DNA of 61,236 nt from an uncultured Bacteroidales bacterium (GTDB taxonomy: Bacteria; Bacteroidota; Bacteroidia; Bacteroidales; UBA932): positions 1 to 61,236 of the forward strand of contig CALVAC010000021.1 of the NCBI GenBank assembly GCA_944325435.1, in the 5' to 3' direction. A program made the translations under genes and the position numbers. This document shows, one piece after another, positions 35,309-44,150 of this stretch. The notes beneath the pieces are model-generated. The model was given only the letters and a program-made list of their open reading frames with translations. It searched no databases and was not told the DNA's origin. Position 1 is the first letter of the stretch. Every line of letters starts with the position of its first letter.

Positions 35309-37099
35309 ATGACACCGGAACAGTTTATATCGGCAAAGGCCGCGGAGGCCGTCAGAAGCATATACGGGGCAGACATAGAACCGTCAACGCTTCAGGTACA
35401 GGTCACAAGAAAAGAATTCGAAGGGGACTACACTCTTGTGGTGTTCCCTCTCCTGAAGATATCGAAAAAGAACCCGGAGGCGACAGGCGGCGAGATAGGG
35501 GAATGGCTTCAGTCCAATGTAAATGAAATCTCCTCCTGCAACACTGTCAAGGGATTTCTGAACATATCGTTCTCGGCCGCATATTGGAACGGCCTTTTTG
35601 CAGAAATGGCGGCGGACGGTGACTATGGACAGCTTCCTCCTACAGGCAAGACCATAATGGTGGAGTTCTCGTCCCCCAACACCAACAAGCCTCTCCATCT
35701 GGGGCATATCAGAAACATACTTCTTGGCTGGTCGGTGTCTAGGCTTCTCGAGGCCAACGGCCACAGGGTGATGAAGGTGAACCTGGTCAATGACAGGGGT
35801 ATCCATATATGCAAGTCTATGCTCGCATGGCTGAAGCTGTGGGGCGGCAGGACACCGGAGTCCTCCGGACAGAAAGGCGATCATCTCGTCGGTGACTGTT
35901 ATGTGGCTTTCAATGACCTGTACAAGAAGGAGGTCGAGGAGCTCGTGGCCGGAGGCATGTCCGAGGAGGAGGCGAAGAAGAACGCCCCGAGCCTGAAGGA
36001 GGCGCAGGATATGCTCCTGAAATGGGAGCAGGGAGACAAGGAGGTCAGGGAGCTGTGGGCCAAGATGAACGGCTGGGTCTATGCTGGGTTTGACAAGACA
36101 TACGCGGATCTCGGAATCACCTTTGACCGGACATATTATGAGTCGCAGACCTATCTGCTCGGCAAGGCGCTTGTGCAGAAAGGTCTTGACATGGGCGTTT
36201 TCGAGAAGGAGGCTGACGGTTCGGTATGGTGTGACCTGACTGCGGACGGGCTTGACCGCAAGCTTCTGCTGCGTGGTGACGGCACTTCCGTCTACATCAC
36301 CCAGGATCTCGGGACTGCCGAGCAGAGGTTCGAGGAATACAGCCTGGATGAGATGATATATGTGGTCGGCAACGAGCAGAACTACCATTTCCAGGTGCTC
36401 AAGCTCATTCTCGGCAAGCTCGGGTTCAAATGGGCGGATGACATATATCACCTCTCATACGGCATGGTGGAGCTTCCGGAGGGCAAGATGAAATCCCGTG
36501 AAGGCACTGTGGTCGATGCGGATGACCTTATCGCGAAGATGTATAATACAGCCAGGGAGACTTCTCTGGAACTCGGCAAGATAGGCGACATGACGGAAGA
36601 GGAGCAGGACAGCCTGTTCAGGATGATAAGCATGGGCGCATTGAAATATTTCATCATCAAGGTCGACCCGAAGAAGACCATGCTGTTCGACCCCAAGGAA
36701 TCCATCGATTTCAACGGCAACACAGGTCCTTTCATCCAGTATACCCATGCGCGTATCAAGTCCATCCTGCGCAAGGCCGGGGAGAAAGGGATTTCATACG
36801 GGACAGGCGACATCCTGCCTGATACGGACCTGTCCGCCAAGGAGGTCCGCATCATCAAGCTCCTGGACCTTTTCCCGGTGAAGATAGCTGAGGCGGGGGA
36901 TGCCCATTCACCTGCTGTAATCGCCAACTATGCGTACGAGCTGGCAAAGGAATTCAACCAGTACTATCACGACACCCCTGTGCTCAAGGAGGAGAACACA
37001 GCCATGCTGAAATACCGGCTTGTCCTCATAGACACTATAGCCAGGGTCCTGCGCAAGGCCATGGACATACTCGGGATCACTCTTCCTGAGAGAATGTAG
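35309..37099 (+). CDS. argS: Arginyl-tRNA synthetase
   Basis: 596 residues, a class I synthetase. An N-terminal Add-1 domain (about 1-110) precedes the catalytic core with NTNKPLHLGHIRN (the HIGH motif as HLGH) and KMKSREGTVVDADDL (the KMSKS equivalent). The C-terminal helical anticodon-binding domain starts with FIQYTHARIKSILRKA and ends in RVLRKAMDILGITLPERM. It charges tRNA-Arg in the cytoplasm. It is followed by ygiQ after 2 nt, so the two are probably cotranscribed. Typical length and all motifs present. Confidence 0.97.
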   Translation: MTPEQFISAKAAEAVRSIYGADIEPSTLQVQVTRKEFEGDYTLVVFPLLKISKKNPEATGGEIGEWLQSNVNEISSCNTVKGFLNISFSAAYWNGLFAEMAADGDYGQLPPTGKTIMVEFSSPNTNKPLHLGHIRNILLGWSVSRLLEANGHRVMKVNLVNDRGIHICKSMLAWLKLWGGRTPESSGQKGDHLVGDCYVAFNDLYKKEVEELVAGGMSEEEAKKNAPSLKEAQDMLLKWEQGDKEVRELWAKMNGWVYAGFDKTYADLGITFDRTYYESQTYLLGKALVQKGLDMGVFEKEADGSVWCDLTADGLDRKLLLRGDGTSVYITQDLGTAEQRFEEYSLDEMIYVVGNEQNYHFQVLKLILGKLGFKWADDIYHLSYGMVELPEGKMKSREGTVVDADDLIAKMYNTARETSLELGKIGDMTEEEQDSLFRMISMGALKYFIIKVDPKKTMLFDPKESIDFNGNTGPFIQYTHARIKSILRKAGEKGISYGTGDILPDTDLSAKEVRIIKLLDLFPVKIAEAGDAHSPAVIANYAYELAKEFNQYYHDTPVLKEENTAMLKYRLVLIDTIARVLRKAMDILGITLPERM

Positions 37100-37101
37100 G
37101 A

Positions 37102-38814
37102 ATGGCGGCTGAGATGATACCGACTTCCCGCAAGGAAGTTGAAGCCCTGGGATGGGACAGCATAGACATCATCATTTTCAGCGGAGATGCCTTTGTGGAC
37201 CATCCTTCTTTCGGTACGGCAGTGATTGCCCGATGGCTTCAGAAGCATGGCTACAGGGTGGCGGTGGTGCCGCAGCCGAACTGGAGGGATGACCTCAGGG
37301 ATTTCCGCAAGCTCGGCAGACCACGGCTTTATTTCGGTGTCAATGCAGGGGCGATGGACTCGATGGTCAACCACTACACGGCTTCGAAGCGTCTGCGCAG
37401 CGATGATGCCTACACACCTGACGGCAGGGCCGGACAGCGTCCGGACTATGCGGTCACCGTATATACCAGGATACTGAAGGATCTGTATCCGGATGTGCCT
37501 GTAGTGATAGGCGGGATAGAGGCATCTCTCCGCCGTCTCACCCATTACGATTACTGGAAAGACGACCTGATGCCATCGGTGCTGGTCTCCAGCGGGGCTG
37601 ACTGGCTATGCTACGGTATGGGGGAGCGTCCAATGCTCGAACTCACAAAAGCCATAGAGTCCGGCCGCAATCTCTCCGCCATCCGCAGAATACCGCAGAT
37701 TGCCTTCCGCATGACAGGTAAATGCAAGGTCAGGGATGCTGTCATCCTCCATCCATACGAGGAATGCAGGGACAGCAAGGTCTCTTTTGCGGAGAATTTC
37801 CATCTCATAGAGACTTGCGCCAACATGCTCCACTCTCCGGTCATAGCAGAGCCGGTAGGGGATGGCTATGTGCAGGTCAATCCTCCATATCCTCCGGCCA
37901 CGCAGCAGGAGATGGACTCTTTCTGGGACCTGCCTTTCACGAAACTGCCTCATCCTCGTTACAGGGGAAAGAGGATTCCGGCGTACGACATGATAAAATT
38001 CTCCATAAACACCCACAGGGGCTGTTTCGGGGGATGCAATTTCTGCACTATAGCGGCGCACCAGGGCAAGTTCATCCAGTCCAGGTCAGAGAAATCCATT
38101 GTCTCTGAAGCTGAAAGTCTCAGGAATCTGCCCGGGTTTGCAGGGAATATCTCGGATCTCGGAGCACCGACGGCGAACATGTACGGGATGGCGGGGAAAA
38201 ATCAGGACCTGTGCGCGAAATGCAGGCGCAAGTCATGTCTCTTCCCTTCTCCTTGCCGTAATCTCGACCGCTCGCACCGGCGACTGCTCGACCTCTACCA
38301 CAGGATTGCCGCAATAAAAGGCATCAGACATGCCTATATTGGCAGCGGGATAAGGTATGACCTTTTTCTCGATGGCAAGGGCTATGTGGATGACACATCC
38401 TATCCATATCTCAGGGAACTCATTCTCGAGCATACTTCAGGCAGGCTGAAAGTGGCTCCGGAGCATACAGAGGACAATGTCCTGGAACTGATGGCGAAGC
38501 CTTCATTCAGACTGTTCGGACAGCTCAGGCGCGAGTTCGACAGGATTGTCTCTGCAAGCGGACGGCATTGTGAGCTTGTGCCGTATTTCATATCCGGACA
38601 TCCTGGCTGCGGCATGAGGGAAATGGAGAGGCTTTCAAAGAACCCGGTCCTCAAAGGTCTCTATATGGACCAGGTGCAGGATTTCACCCCTACCCCCATG
38701 ACTACATCCTCAGTCATGTTCTATACCGGTCTCGATCCTAAGACCCTTAAGAAAGTCTTTGTAGAGCGCGACATCGAACGCAAACGCCTCCAGAAATCCT
38801 TCTTCTTCAAATGA
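37102..38814 (+). CDS. ygiQ: YgiQ-family radical SAM protein
   Basis: 570 residues. The N-terminal UPF0313 region (DIIIFSGDAFVDHPSFGTAV) is followed by a radical SAM core whose cluster motif CFGGCNFC has Cys308, Cys312 and Cys315 for the [4Fe-4S] cluster. A downstream Cys-rich patch (CAKCRRKSCLFPSPC, about 372-386) would bind a second metal centre or structural zinc, as in other YgiQ proteins. Substrate unknown; related radical SAM enzymes methylate or thiolate RNA or proteins. Last gene with argS; followed by the promoter of the ECF sigma gene. Confidence 0.92.
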   Translation: MAAEMIPTSRKEVEALGWDSIDIIIFSGDAFVDHPSFGTAVIARWLQKHGYRVAVVPQPNWRDDLRDFRKLGRPRLYFGVNAGAMDSMVNHYTASKRLRSDDAYTPDGRAGQRPDYAVTVYTRILKDLYPDVPVVIGGIEASLRRLTHYDYWKDDLMPSVLVSSGADWLCYGMGERPMLELTKAIESGRNLSAIRRIPQIAFRMTGKCKVRDAVILHPYEECRDSKVSFAENFHLIETCANMLHSPVIAEPVGDGYVQVNPPYPPATQQEMDSFWDLPFTKLPHPRYRGKRIPAYDMIKFSINTHRGCFGGCNFCTIAAHQGKFIQSRSEKSIVSEAESLRNLPGFAGNISDLGAPTANMYGMAGKNQDLCAKCRRKSCLFPSPCRNLDRSHRRLLDLYHRIAAIKGIRHAYIGSGIRYDLFLDGKGYVDDTSYPYLRELILEHTSGRLKVAPEHTEDNVLELMAKPSFRLFGQLRREFDRIVSASGRHCELVPYFISGHPGCGMREMERLSKNPVLKGLYMDQVQDFTPTPMTTSSVMFYTGLDPKTLKKVFVERDIERKRLQKSFFFK

Positions 38815-38852
38815 TTTCCCGAAAAGACTCTCTGCAATTTTCATATATGGGA

Positions 38853-38882
38853 TTGCGGATAATCATAAAAATAGTATTTTTA
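38853..38882 (+). promoter_or_regulatory. Promoter of the ECF sigma gene
   Basis: TTG (38853-38855) overlaps TGCGGATAA (38854-38862). A 19-nt spacer beginning CGGATAATCATAAAAATAG leads to TATTTTTA (38875-38882), close to TAnnTTTG. The spacer start is nearly identical to the one in the tRNA-Thr promoter. Confidence 0.7.
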
Positions 38883-38909
38883 CGGCCCTAATTCAGAGCA
38901 TACACCGGA

Positions 38910-39485
38910 GTGGAGAGGGAATTCGACGATTTAGTGGCAAGGATAAGCCGTTCGGACAGGGCGGCTTTCGGACAGCTGTACCGCATGTTCTATCCTCTGC
39001 TTGTCAATTATGCGACTCTGATGGTGAGCCGGGAGGTGGCGAAAGACATAGTACAGGATGTCTTCTTCAAGCTCTGGCAGGGACGCAAGGGACTTCTTCC
39101 GGAGTCTTCAGAGGGGGGCAGCATACGCAGTTTCCTGCTCAGGAGCACTTACAATGCGGCAATCAGTGTCATAAGACACAACCTTTCCTCCCTCAATCAC
39201 CGTGACAGTGTTGCCAGGGAAATCGAGGAATACTATTCCGGTTATGATGTGGACCGCAGCGAAATACTCCGGACCCTGTATAGCCGTGATATCCGCTCTG
39301 TTCTTGATACTGCCATATCCGGATTGCCTCCGAGGTGCCGGGAGGTTTTTCTCCTCAGCTATGTGGAGAACCTGTCCAACAGGGAGATAAGCGAACGGCT
39401 CGGTCTCAGCCTTTCAACGGTCGAGAACCATATACACAACGCCCTTGTCCGTCTCCGTGCGGCCCTCTCGGCAGCCCGGGATTGA
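38910..39485 (+). CDS. ECF-type sigma factor of the polysaccharide utilisation locus
   Basis: 191 residues from a GTG start, the only start that fits the promoter 28 nt upstream. Region 2 contains FGQLYRMFYPLLVNYATLMV and the DIVQDVFFKLW block; region 4 contains LPPRCREVFLLSYVENLSNR with a helix-turn-helix ending TVENHIHNALVRLRAAL. It lies directly before a FecR-type anti-sigma factor and a SusC with an STN domain, the standard trans-envelope signalling set for glycan loci in Bacteroidota. When the receptor binds its ligand the sigma factor is released to transcribe susC and downstream genes. Confidence 0.95.
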   Translation: MEREFDDLVARISRSDRAAFGQLYRMFYPLLVNYATLMVSREVAKDIVQDVFFKLWQGRKGLLPESSEGGSIRSFLLRSTYNAAISVIRHNLSSLNHRDSVAREIEEYYSGYDVDRSEILRTLYSRDIRSVLDTAISGLPPRCREVFLLSYVENLSNREISERLGLSLSTVENHIHNALVRLRAALSAARD

Positions 39486-39608
39486 CCCCGTAATTGTATG
39501 GACGGGGGCTGCCACCTGAATCCGGAAACATTTTTTTAACGAAAATCAGGATTTCTCTTAGGTGTTTTTTCTGGAGGTTGCGTATATAGTCTGTAACGCG
39601 ACCGGAAC

Positions 39609-40481
39609 ATGAAGAACACTGTACACAGATTCAGCGACAAGGAAGAACTCGATGCACTTGACCATGCCCTGCGGTTCGTGCTGTCGGGAAGTCACGATGA
39701 TGATACTGAACCATCCCTCCGGCTTCTGGATGCAAGGATAGATGCCGCGCAGTCACGGGCCCGCAGGTCAAGGCTTCGCAGGTGGCTGTATCCGGCTGCC
39801 GCTGCGGTAATCGCGATAGTCTCCACTGTCGGCCTGACCATGTTCTTCACACACGGCAGCAGTGTCCAGCGTTATGCCAACAGCGGGGAGTCGGCCATTA
39901 TGGTCGGTCTTCCGGACGGCACACAGGCATGGCTCAACCCGGGGACAGAACTGGTGTTTGACAGCTCTTTCAATACGGATGAGAGAAACGTGTCCCTGTC
40001 GGGAGAGGCCTATTTCGATGTGGCCCATAATCCGGAATGCCCGTTCATAGTGACTACGGAGAGTTTCAGGATAAAGGTTCTCGGGACAGTGTTCAATGTC
40101 CGGAATTTTCCCGGGGATACCAGTCCCGAGGTCTCGCTCGCCCAGGGTTCCGTGGCCATGCAGAATCTGGACGGGATCAATCTGGTCCGTCTGCGTCCCG
40201 GGCAGCAGGCTGTCTTTGATGTCGATGACTGCGCGCTGGAAATAAATGACATATATGTGGGAGACATGCTGATGAGGCATTACGGGGCAGTTTCCCTGAA
40301 AGGCGCGACAATCAAGGAGATAGTGGCCGAGATATCGGAAATGTACGGGGTCGGGATATCCATTGGAGGAGAAGACGACGGAACCACATACAATTTCAGC
40401 TTCCAGAAAGACAGCAATGTAGGGGATATCCTCGACATGCTCGAGTTCGTCTGTGAAGGCGTGGAATTCAGCATAGAATAA
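39609..40481 (+). CDS. FecR-type anti-sigma factor
   Basis: 290 residues. An N-terminal cytoplasmic sigma-binding part (about 1-60) is followed by one transmembrane helix (YPAAAAVIAIVSTVGLTMFF, about 62-81) and a periplasmic FecR domain (VGLPDGTQAWLNPGTELVFD, VSLSGEAYFDVAHNPE, VLGTVFNVRNF). The C-terminal SLKGATIKEIVAEISEMYGV is the DUF4974 domain that contacts the STN domain of the cognate receptor. It lies between its sigma factor and susC and couples carbohydrate binding outside to transcription inside. The 123-nt space after the sigma gene has no strong promoter. Confidence 0.95.
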   Translation: MKNTVHRFSDKEELDALDHALRFVLSGSHDDDTEPSLRLLDARIDAAQSRARRSRLRRWLYPAAAAVIAIVSTVGLTMFFTHGSSVQRYANSGESAIMVGLPDGTQAWLNPGTELVFDSSFNTDERNVSLSGEAYFDVAHNPECPFIVTTESFRIKVLGTVFNVRNFPGDTSPEVSLAQGSVAMQNLDGINLVRLRPGQQAVFDVDDCALEINDIYVGDMLMRHYGAVSLKGATIKEIVAEISEMYGVGISIGGEDDGTTYNFSFQKDSNVGDILDMLEFVCEGVEFSIE

Positions 40482-40545
40482 TCCTGTGGGGCTGCAGAAC
40501 CGCAGAATTGGATAGATAACACTAATTATTGAACTGTTAACCGAT

Positions 40546-43500
40546 ATGAAGACAGATAATCTATTTCTTCTGAAAGCAGTATTCCTGTCCCTTGCCGTAT
40601 TGTCGGCATACCTGTCGTCTGCATCCGCAGCGCCGATAGCACAGCAGGAGTACAGCTTGAACATGTCTTTCACGGATGCACCTCTCGGTCAGGTGCTTGA
40701 TGAATTCACCAGCCAGACGGGAGTCTCGTTCTCATACGAGACATCGATGGAGGATATCAGGCTGGCATCAGTGAATGTGAATGCCACTGATGTGTCATTG
40801 GAATATCTTCTGGAGCAGGTACTTGAAGGTACGGGCATCACATGGAAGATTCTCGACCGTGTGGTCGCGCTGTCTGCCCCGGCAGAACAGCCCCGGCAGG
40901 AACAGGGAAATCCGCAGGACCGCGATCCTGCCGGGCTGTCCGGCCATGTGACAGATGTGTCCGGAGATCCTCTAATAGGAGTCACAGTCATGGTGGAGGG
41001 CACGCTGGAGGGCACGCAGACGGACCTGGATGGCAACTGGCATCTGGAAGTCAGGGATGTGGAGAATGCGACCCTTGTATTCTCCTGCCTCGGCTATCGG
41101 ACCGTGACGATGCCGGTGGGCACAGGTGATGTCATCAATGTCACTATGCGCGAGGATGCCGAACTGCTGGAGGAGGTCGTGGTGGTCGGCTACGGCACAC
41201 AGCGCAAGGCGAACATCACCGGCTCCGTGACATCGATTGATTTCAGCGAACTGGCGGAGGGCCGTCCGATAGTGAACACTTCCGCCGCCCTTGCCGGAAT
41301 GGCTCCGGGAATGTCTGTCATGCAGACTTCCGGCCAGCCCGGTTCGGAGAAGACCAGTATCCGTATCCGTGGTGTAGGTTCTTTCACTGTCAACGACAAT
41401 ACGGATGCAAGCGCGCCTCTGGTCCTTGTGGATGGTATCGAATGGGACATGGACAATGTGAACCCTAACGATATCGAATCCATATCTGTCCTGAAAGATG
41501 CCGCATCCACCGCAATCTACGGAACGAGGGCGGCCAACGGTGTCATTCTGATCACTACCAAGACAGGCTCGGAACTGAAACCGAGGGTGAGCTATTCCTA
41601 TAAGGGCATTTTCCAGATGCCATACAACAACATAGCCCTCGTCTCTGATTATGCCAGATATATGGAGCTTTATAACGAAGCCTGTGACAATGTGGGGACT
41701 TCGCATCAGTTTTCAGAAGCGACTATAGCCGCATGGAAGGCTGCTGCAGCGGATCCGTACGGACTGAATGAATACGGTGTCCCTAACTATGTGGCTTATC
41801 CGAATACAGACTGGTTCGATGAGATTTTTCAGGACGGATATTCACAGGAACACAACCTGAGCATTTCCGGAGGAAGCAAGTCTGTCCGATATCTCATATC
41901 AGCAGGATATCTTGACAATAAAGGAGTGATGAACCGCTTCAACATAGACTCATCATCGAAAAAAGCCAATTTCAGGGCAAACCTTGAGGCCGATGTCCTC
42001 AAATGGTTCACGATAGGCACCAAGATCTACGGTCAGTTCCAGTCGGATGGGACCGCCAATATCAAAAATGCCTTCAATTATCTGTATCAGACGACACCCG
42101 GCATCTATCCGGGAAGCGAGAACGCATGGGGCCGTCCGGCAAGCAATGAGGAAAGTCCGACAGCCAACAATATATTCGGGCAGATGGTCGGGAGTGCAGG
42201 GACAAAGCACACATGGAGAGTCAACGGTACACTCTATGCCAAGGTGCGTCCATATAAGGGCGTGAGTATAGAGGCTACATTCAACTATGCCCCTACTTTC
42301 AGGCTCAACCATACATACAGCAGGGAGAACGGCTACTGGGACTATGTCACCGATACCCGTTATTCCACTTCTGATCTCACCAGGGCTGTCGTGGCCGACT
42401 ATACCTACAGGGACTACAGGATGTCGACAGAACTGCTCGCCCGTTATGATGAGACTTTCGGAGACCATACTGTAGGGGCAATCATCGGCTATTCTGCAAT
42501 ACAATATGCCACATGGGCATATCAGGTGCGCCGACAGGGAGCGACAGCGTGGGAACTCAACGAAGGCAGCACATATTCGGATCTCCTCGACACATCATAT
42601 ACGACCAGGACCGGTTGGGGGCTGCGCTCATATTTCGGGAGGGTCAACTATGCCTACAAGGACCGCTATCTGTTCGAGGCCAACCTCAGGGTCGATGGTT
42701 CATCCCGCTTCGGGACGAATACCAGATACGGTATATTCCCGTCATTCTCAGCCGGCTGGAAGATACACGAAGAACCGTTCATGGCAGACACCAGGACATG
42801 GCTCTCCCACCTGAAGCTCAGGGCATCATGGGGACAGACCGGAAACAACCTCGGCATCGGCAATTTTGCATGGCAGGCAACTTACAGCACTGGGAATGTG
42901 GTTGTTGACGGCTCCAATGCAACGGCTCTGTACATCAAGTCCATGAGCAACATAAACCTCAAATGGGAGACCACTTCGACTACCGACATAGGTGTCGATG
43001 CAGGATTCTTCAACGACCGCCTCACTGCCGAAATAGACTATTACCACAAGAACACTACAGATATCCTCTTCACTCCTAGCACATACCTCACAATGGGCAA
43101 CTTCACCCAGGTGCCATCCAACCTCGGAAGCATGTGGAACCAGGGTATAGAGATAGCCCTCAACTGGAAAGACACAATCGGAGATGATTTCTATTATTAT
43201 GCCGGGGTGAATTTCTCGTATAACAGGAACAAGGTGACCTCGTTCAAGGGCCAGCTTTCACGCGGCTATGATGAGGACGGCAACTATTACACCAACCTCT
43301 CCGATGTCTCCGAAAACTGGTCATCCCCTGGAAAACTGATAGAGGGGCACAAGATAGGCGAGCACTATATCTATCAGAGATACAGAGGTACAGGTGCAGG
43401 GTATACGGGAGGACAGGTGGATGTCAATGCCGGTCCTGTGGATGGCATTATCCGTACAGAGACCGATATGCAGTGGGTGCAGGCCATGATAGAGTCCGGC

Positions 43501-44133
43501 TATACGTTCAACGGGGTCAAGACTCTTGCTCCTGGCCAGCTGTGGTACGGAGACTTTATATATGCCGACACCAACGGTGACAGGAACTATGGCAACTCTT
43601 ATGACATGGATTTCAACGGCAAGAGCTCCACTCCATCCTGCAATCTCGGAATCAGTCTGGGATTTTCCTGGAAAGGGATAGATTTCAGTATGCTGTGGAC
43701 CGGTGCGTTCGACTATTACGTATTCTGGAATACAAGGTATTACAATGCCACCAATGTGGGCTGGGGATACGGTATCAGCCAAAGGGTAGGGGATGACCAC
43801 TATTTCTATGACCCGGAGAATCCGGCCGATCCGAGGACGAACATCTGGGGGACATATCCCCGTCTGTATGTCAATGATGCGGACAAGAACAGGGAGGCCA
43901 GCGACTTCTATGAGTACAAGGCTGATTACATGAAACTCAAGAATGTCCAGATCGGATACACCCTTCCGGAGAGTATCACTAAAAAATTCTTTGTCAAGCA
44001 GCTCAGGTTCTATGTCTCAGGAGAGAACCTGCTTACCATCACTTCATTCCCGGGGATGGATCCGGAACTCGGGGGCACTATAGGCTATCCTCTGATGAGA
44101 CAGGTATCAGTAGGGGCACAGGTGACATTTTAA
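40546..44133 (+). CDS. susC: SusC-like TonB-dependent receptor with N-terminal STN domain
   Basis: 1,195 residues. A signal peptide (about 1-28, SSASAAP) precedes an STN domain (about 35-110, YSLNMSFTDAPLGQVLDEFT) that senses and signals to the FecR protein. A carboxypeptidase-regulatory-like beta-sandwich follows (LSGHVTDVSGDPLIGVTVMV), then a plug starting at EEVVVVGYGTQRKANITGSV, and a 22-strand barrel ending in a terminal Phe (SVGAQVTF). It imports glycan fragments across the outer membrane with SusD as lid. The presence of the STN domain places this locus under ECF/anti-sigma control, the mode most often seen in host-glycan loci. Confidence 0.96.
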   Translation: MKTDNLFLLKAVFLSLAVLSAYLSSASAAPIAQQEYSLNMSFTDAPLGQVLDEFTSQTGVSFSYETSMEDIRLASVNVNATDVSLEYLLEQVLEGTGITWKILDRVVALSAPAEQPRQEQGNPQDRDPAGLSGHVTDVSGDPLIGVTVMVEGTLEGTQTDLDGNWHLEVRDVENATLVFSCLGYRTVTMPVGTGDVINVTMREDAELLEEVVVVGYGTQRKANITGSVTSIDFSELAEGRPIVNTSAALAGMAPGMSVMQTSGQPGSEKTSIRIRGVGSFTVNDNTDASAPLVLVDGIEWDMDNVNPNDIESISVLKDAASTAIYGTRAANGVILITTKTGSELKPRVSYSYKGIFQMPYNNIALVSDYARYMELYNEACDNVGTSHQFSEATIAAWKAAAADPYGLNEYGVPNYVAYPNTDWFDEIFQDGYSQEHNLSISGGSKSVRYLISAGYLDNKGVMNRFNIDSSSKKANFRANLEADVLKWFTIGTKIYGQFQSDGTANIKNAFNYLYQTTPGIYPGSENAWGRPASNEESPTANNIFGQMVGSAGTKHTWRVNGTLYAKVRPYKGVSIEATFNYAPTFRLNHTYSRENGYWDYVTDTRYSTSDLTRAVVADYTYRDYRMSTELLARYDETFGDHTVGAIIGYSAIQYATWAYQVRRQGATAWELNEGSTYSDLLDTSYTTRTGWGLRSYFGRVNYAYKDRYLFEANLRVDGSSRFGTNTRYGIFPSFSAGWKIHEEPFMADTRTWLSHLKLRASWGQTGNNLGIGNFAWQATYSTGNVVVDGSNATALYIKSMSNINLKWETTSTTDIGVDAGFFNDRLTAEIDYYHKNTTDILFTPSTYLTMGNFTQVPSNLGSMWNQGIEIALNWKDTIGDDFYYYAGVNFSYNRNKVTSFKGQLSRGYDEDGNYYTNLSDVSENWSSPGKLIEGHKIGEHYIYQRYRGTGAGYTGGQVDVNAGPVDGIIRTETDMQWVQAMIESGYTFNGVKTLAPGQLWYGDFIYADTNGDRNYGNSYDMDFNGKSSTPSCNLGISLGFSWKGIDFSMLWTGAFDYYVFWNTRYYNATNVGWGYGISQRVGDDHYFYDPENPADPRTNIWGTYPRLYVNDADKNREASDFYEYKADYMKLKNVQIGYTLPESITKKFFVKQLRFYVSGENLLTITSFPGMDPELGGTIGYPLMRQVSVGAQVTF

Positions 44134-44150
44134 TTAAGGGAGACATTACG

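Noticed and set aside
35384..36451. Long minus-strand open frame (355 codons) opposite argS
   Set aside because: It is a mirror of the argS codon bias. The plus strand encodes all ArgS motifs without interruption, and the antisense frame shows no domain.
39768..40673. 301-codon minus-strand frame across fecR and the start of susC
   Set aside because: It crosses two well-supported plus-strand genes and has no start region, signal or domain.
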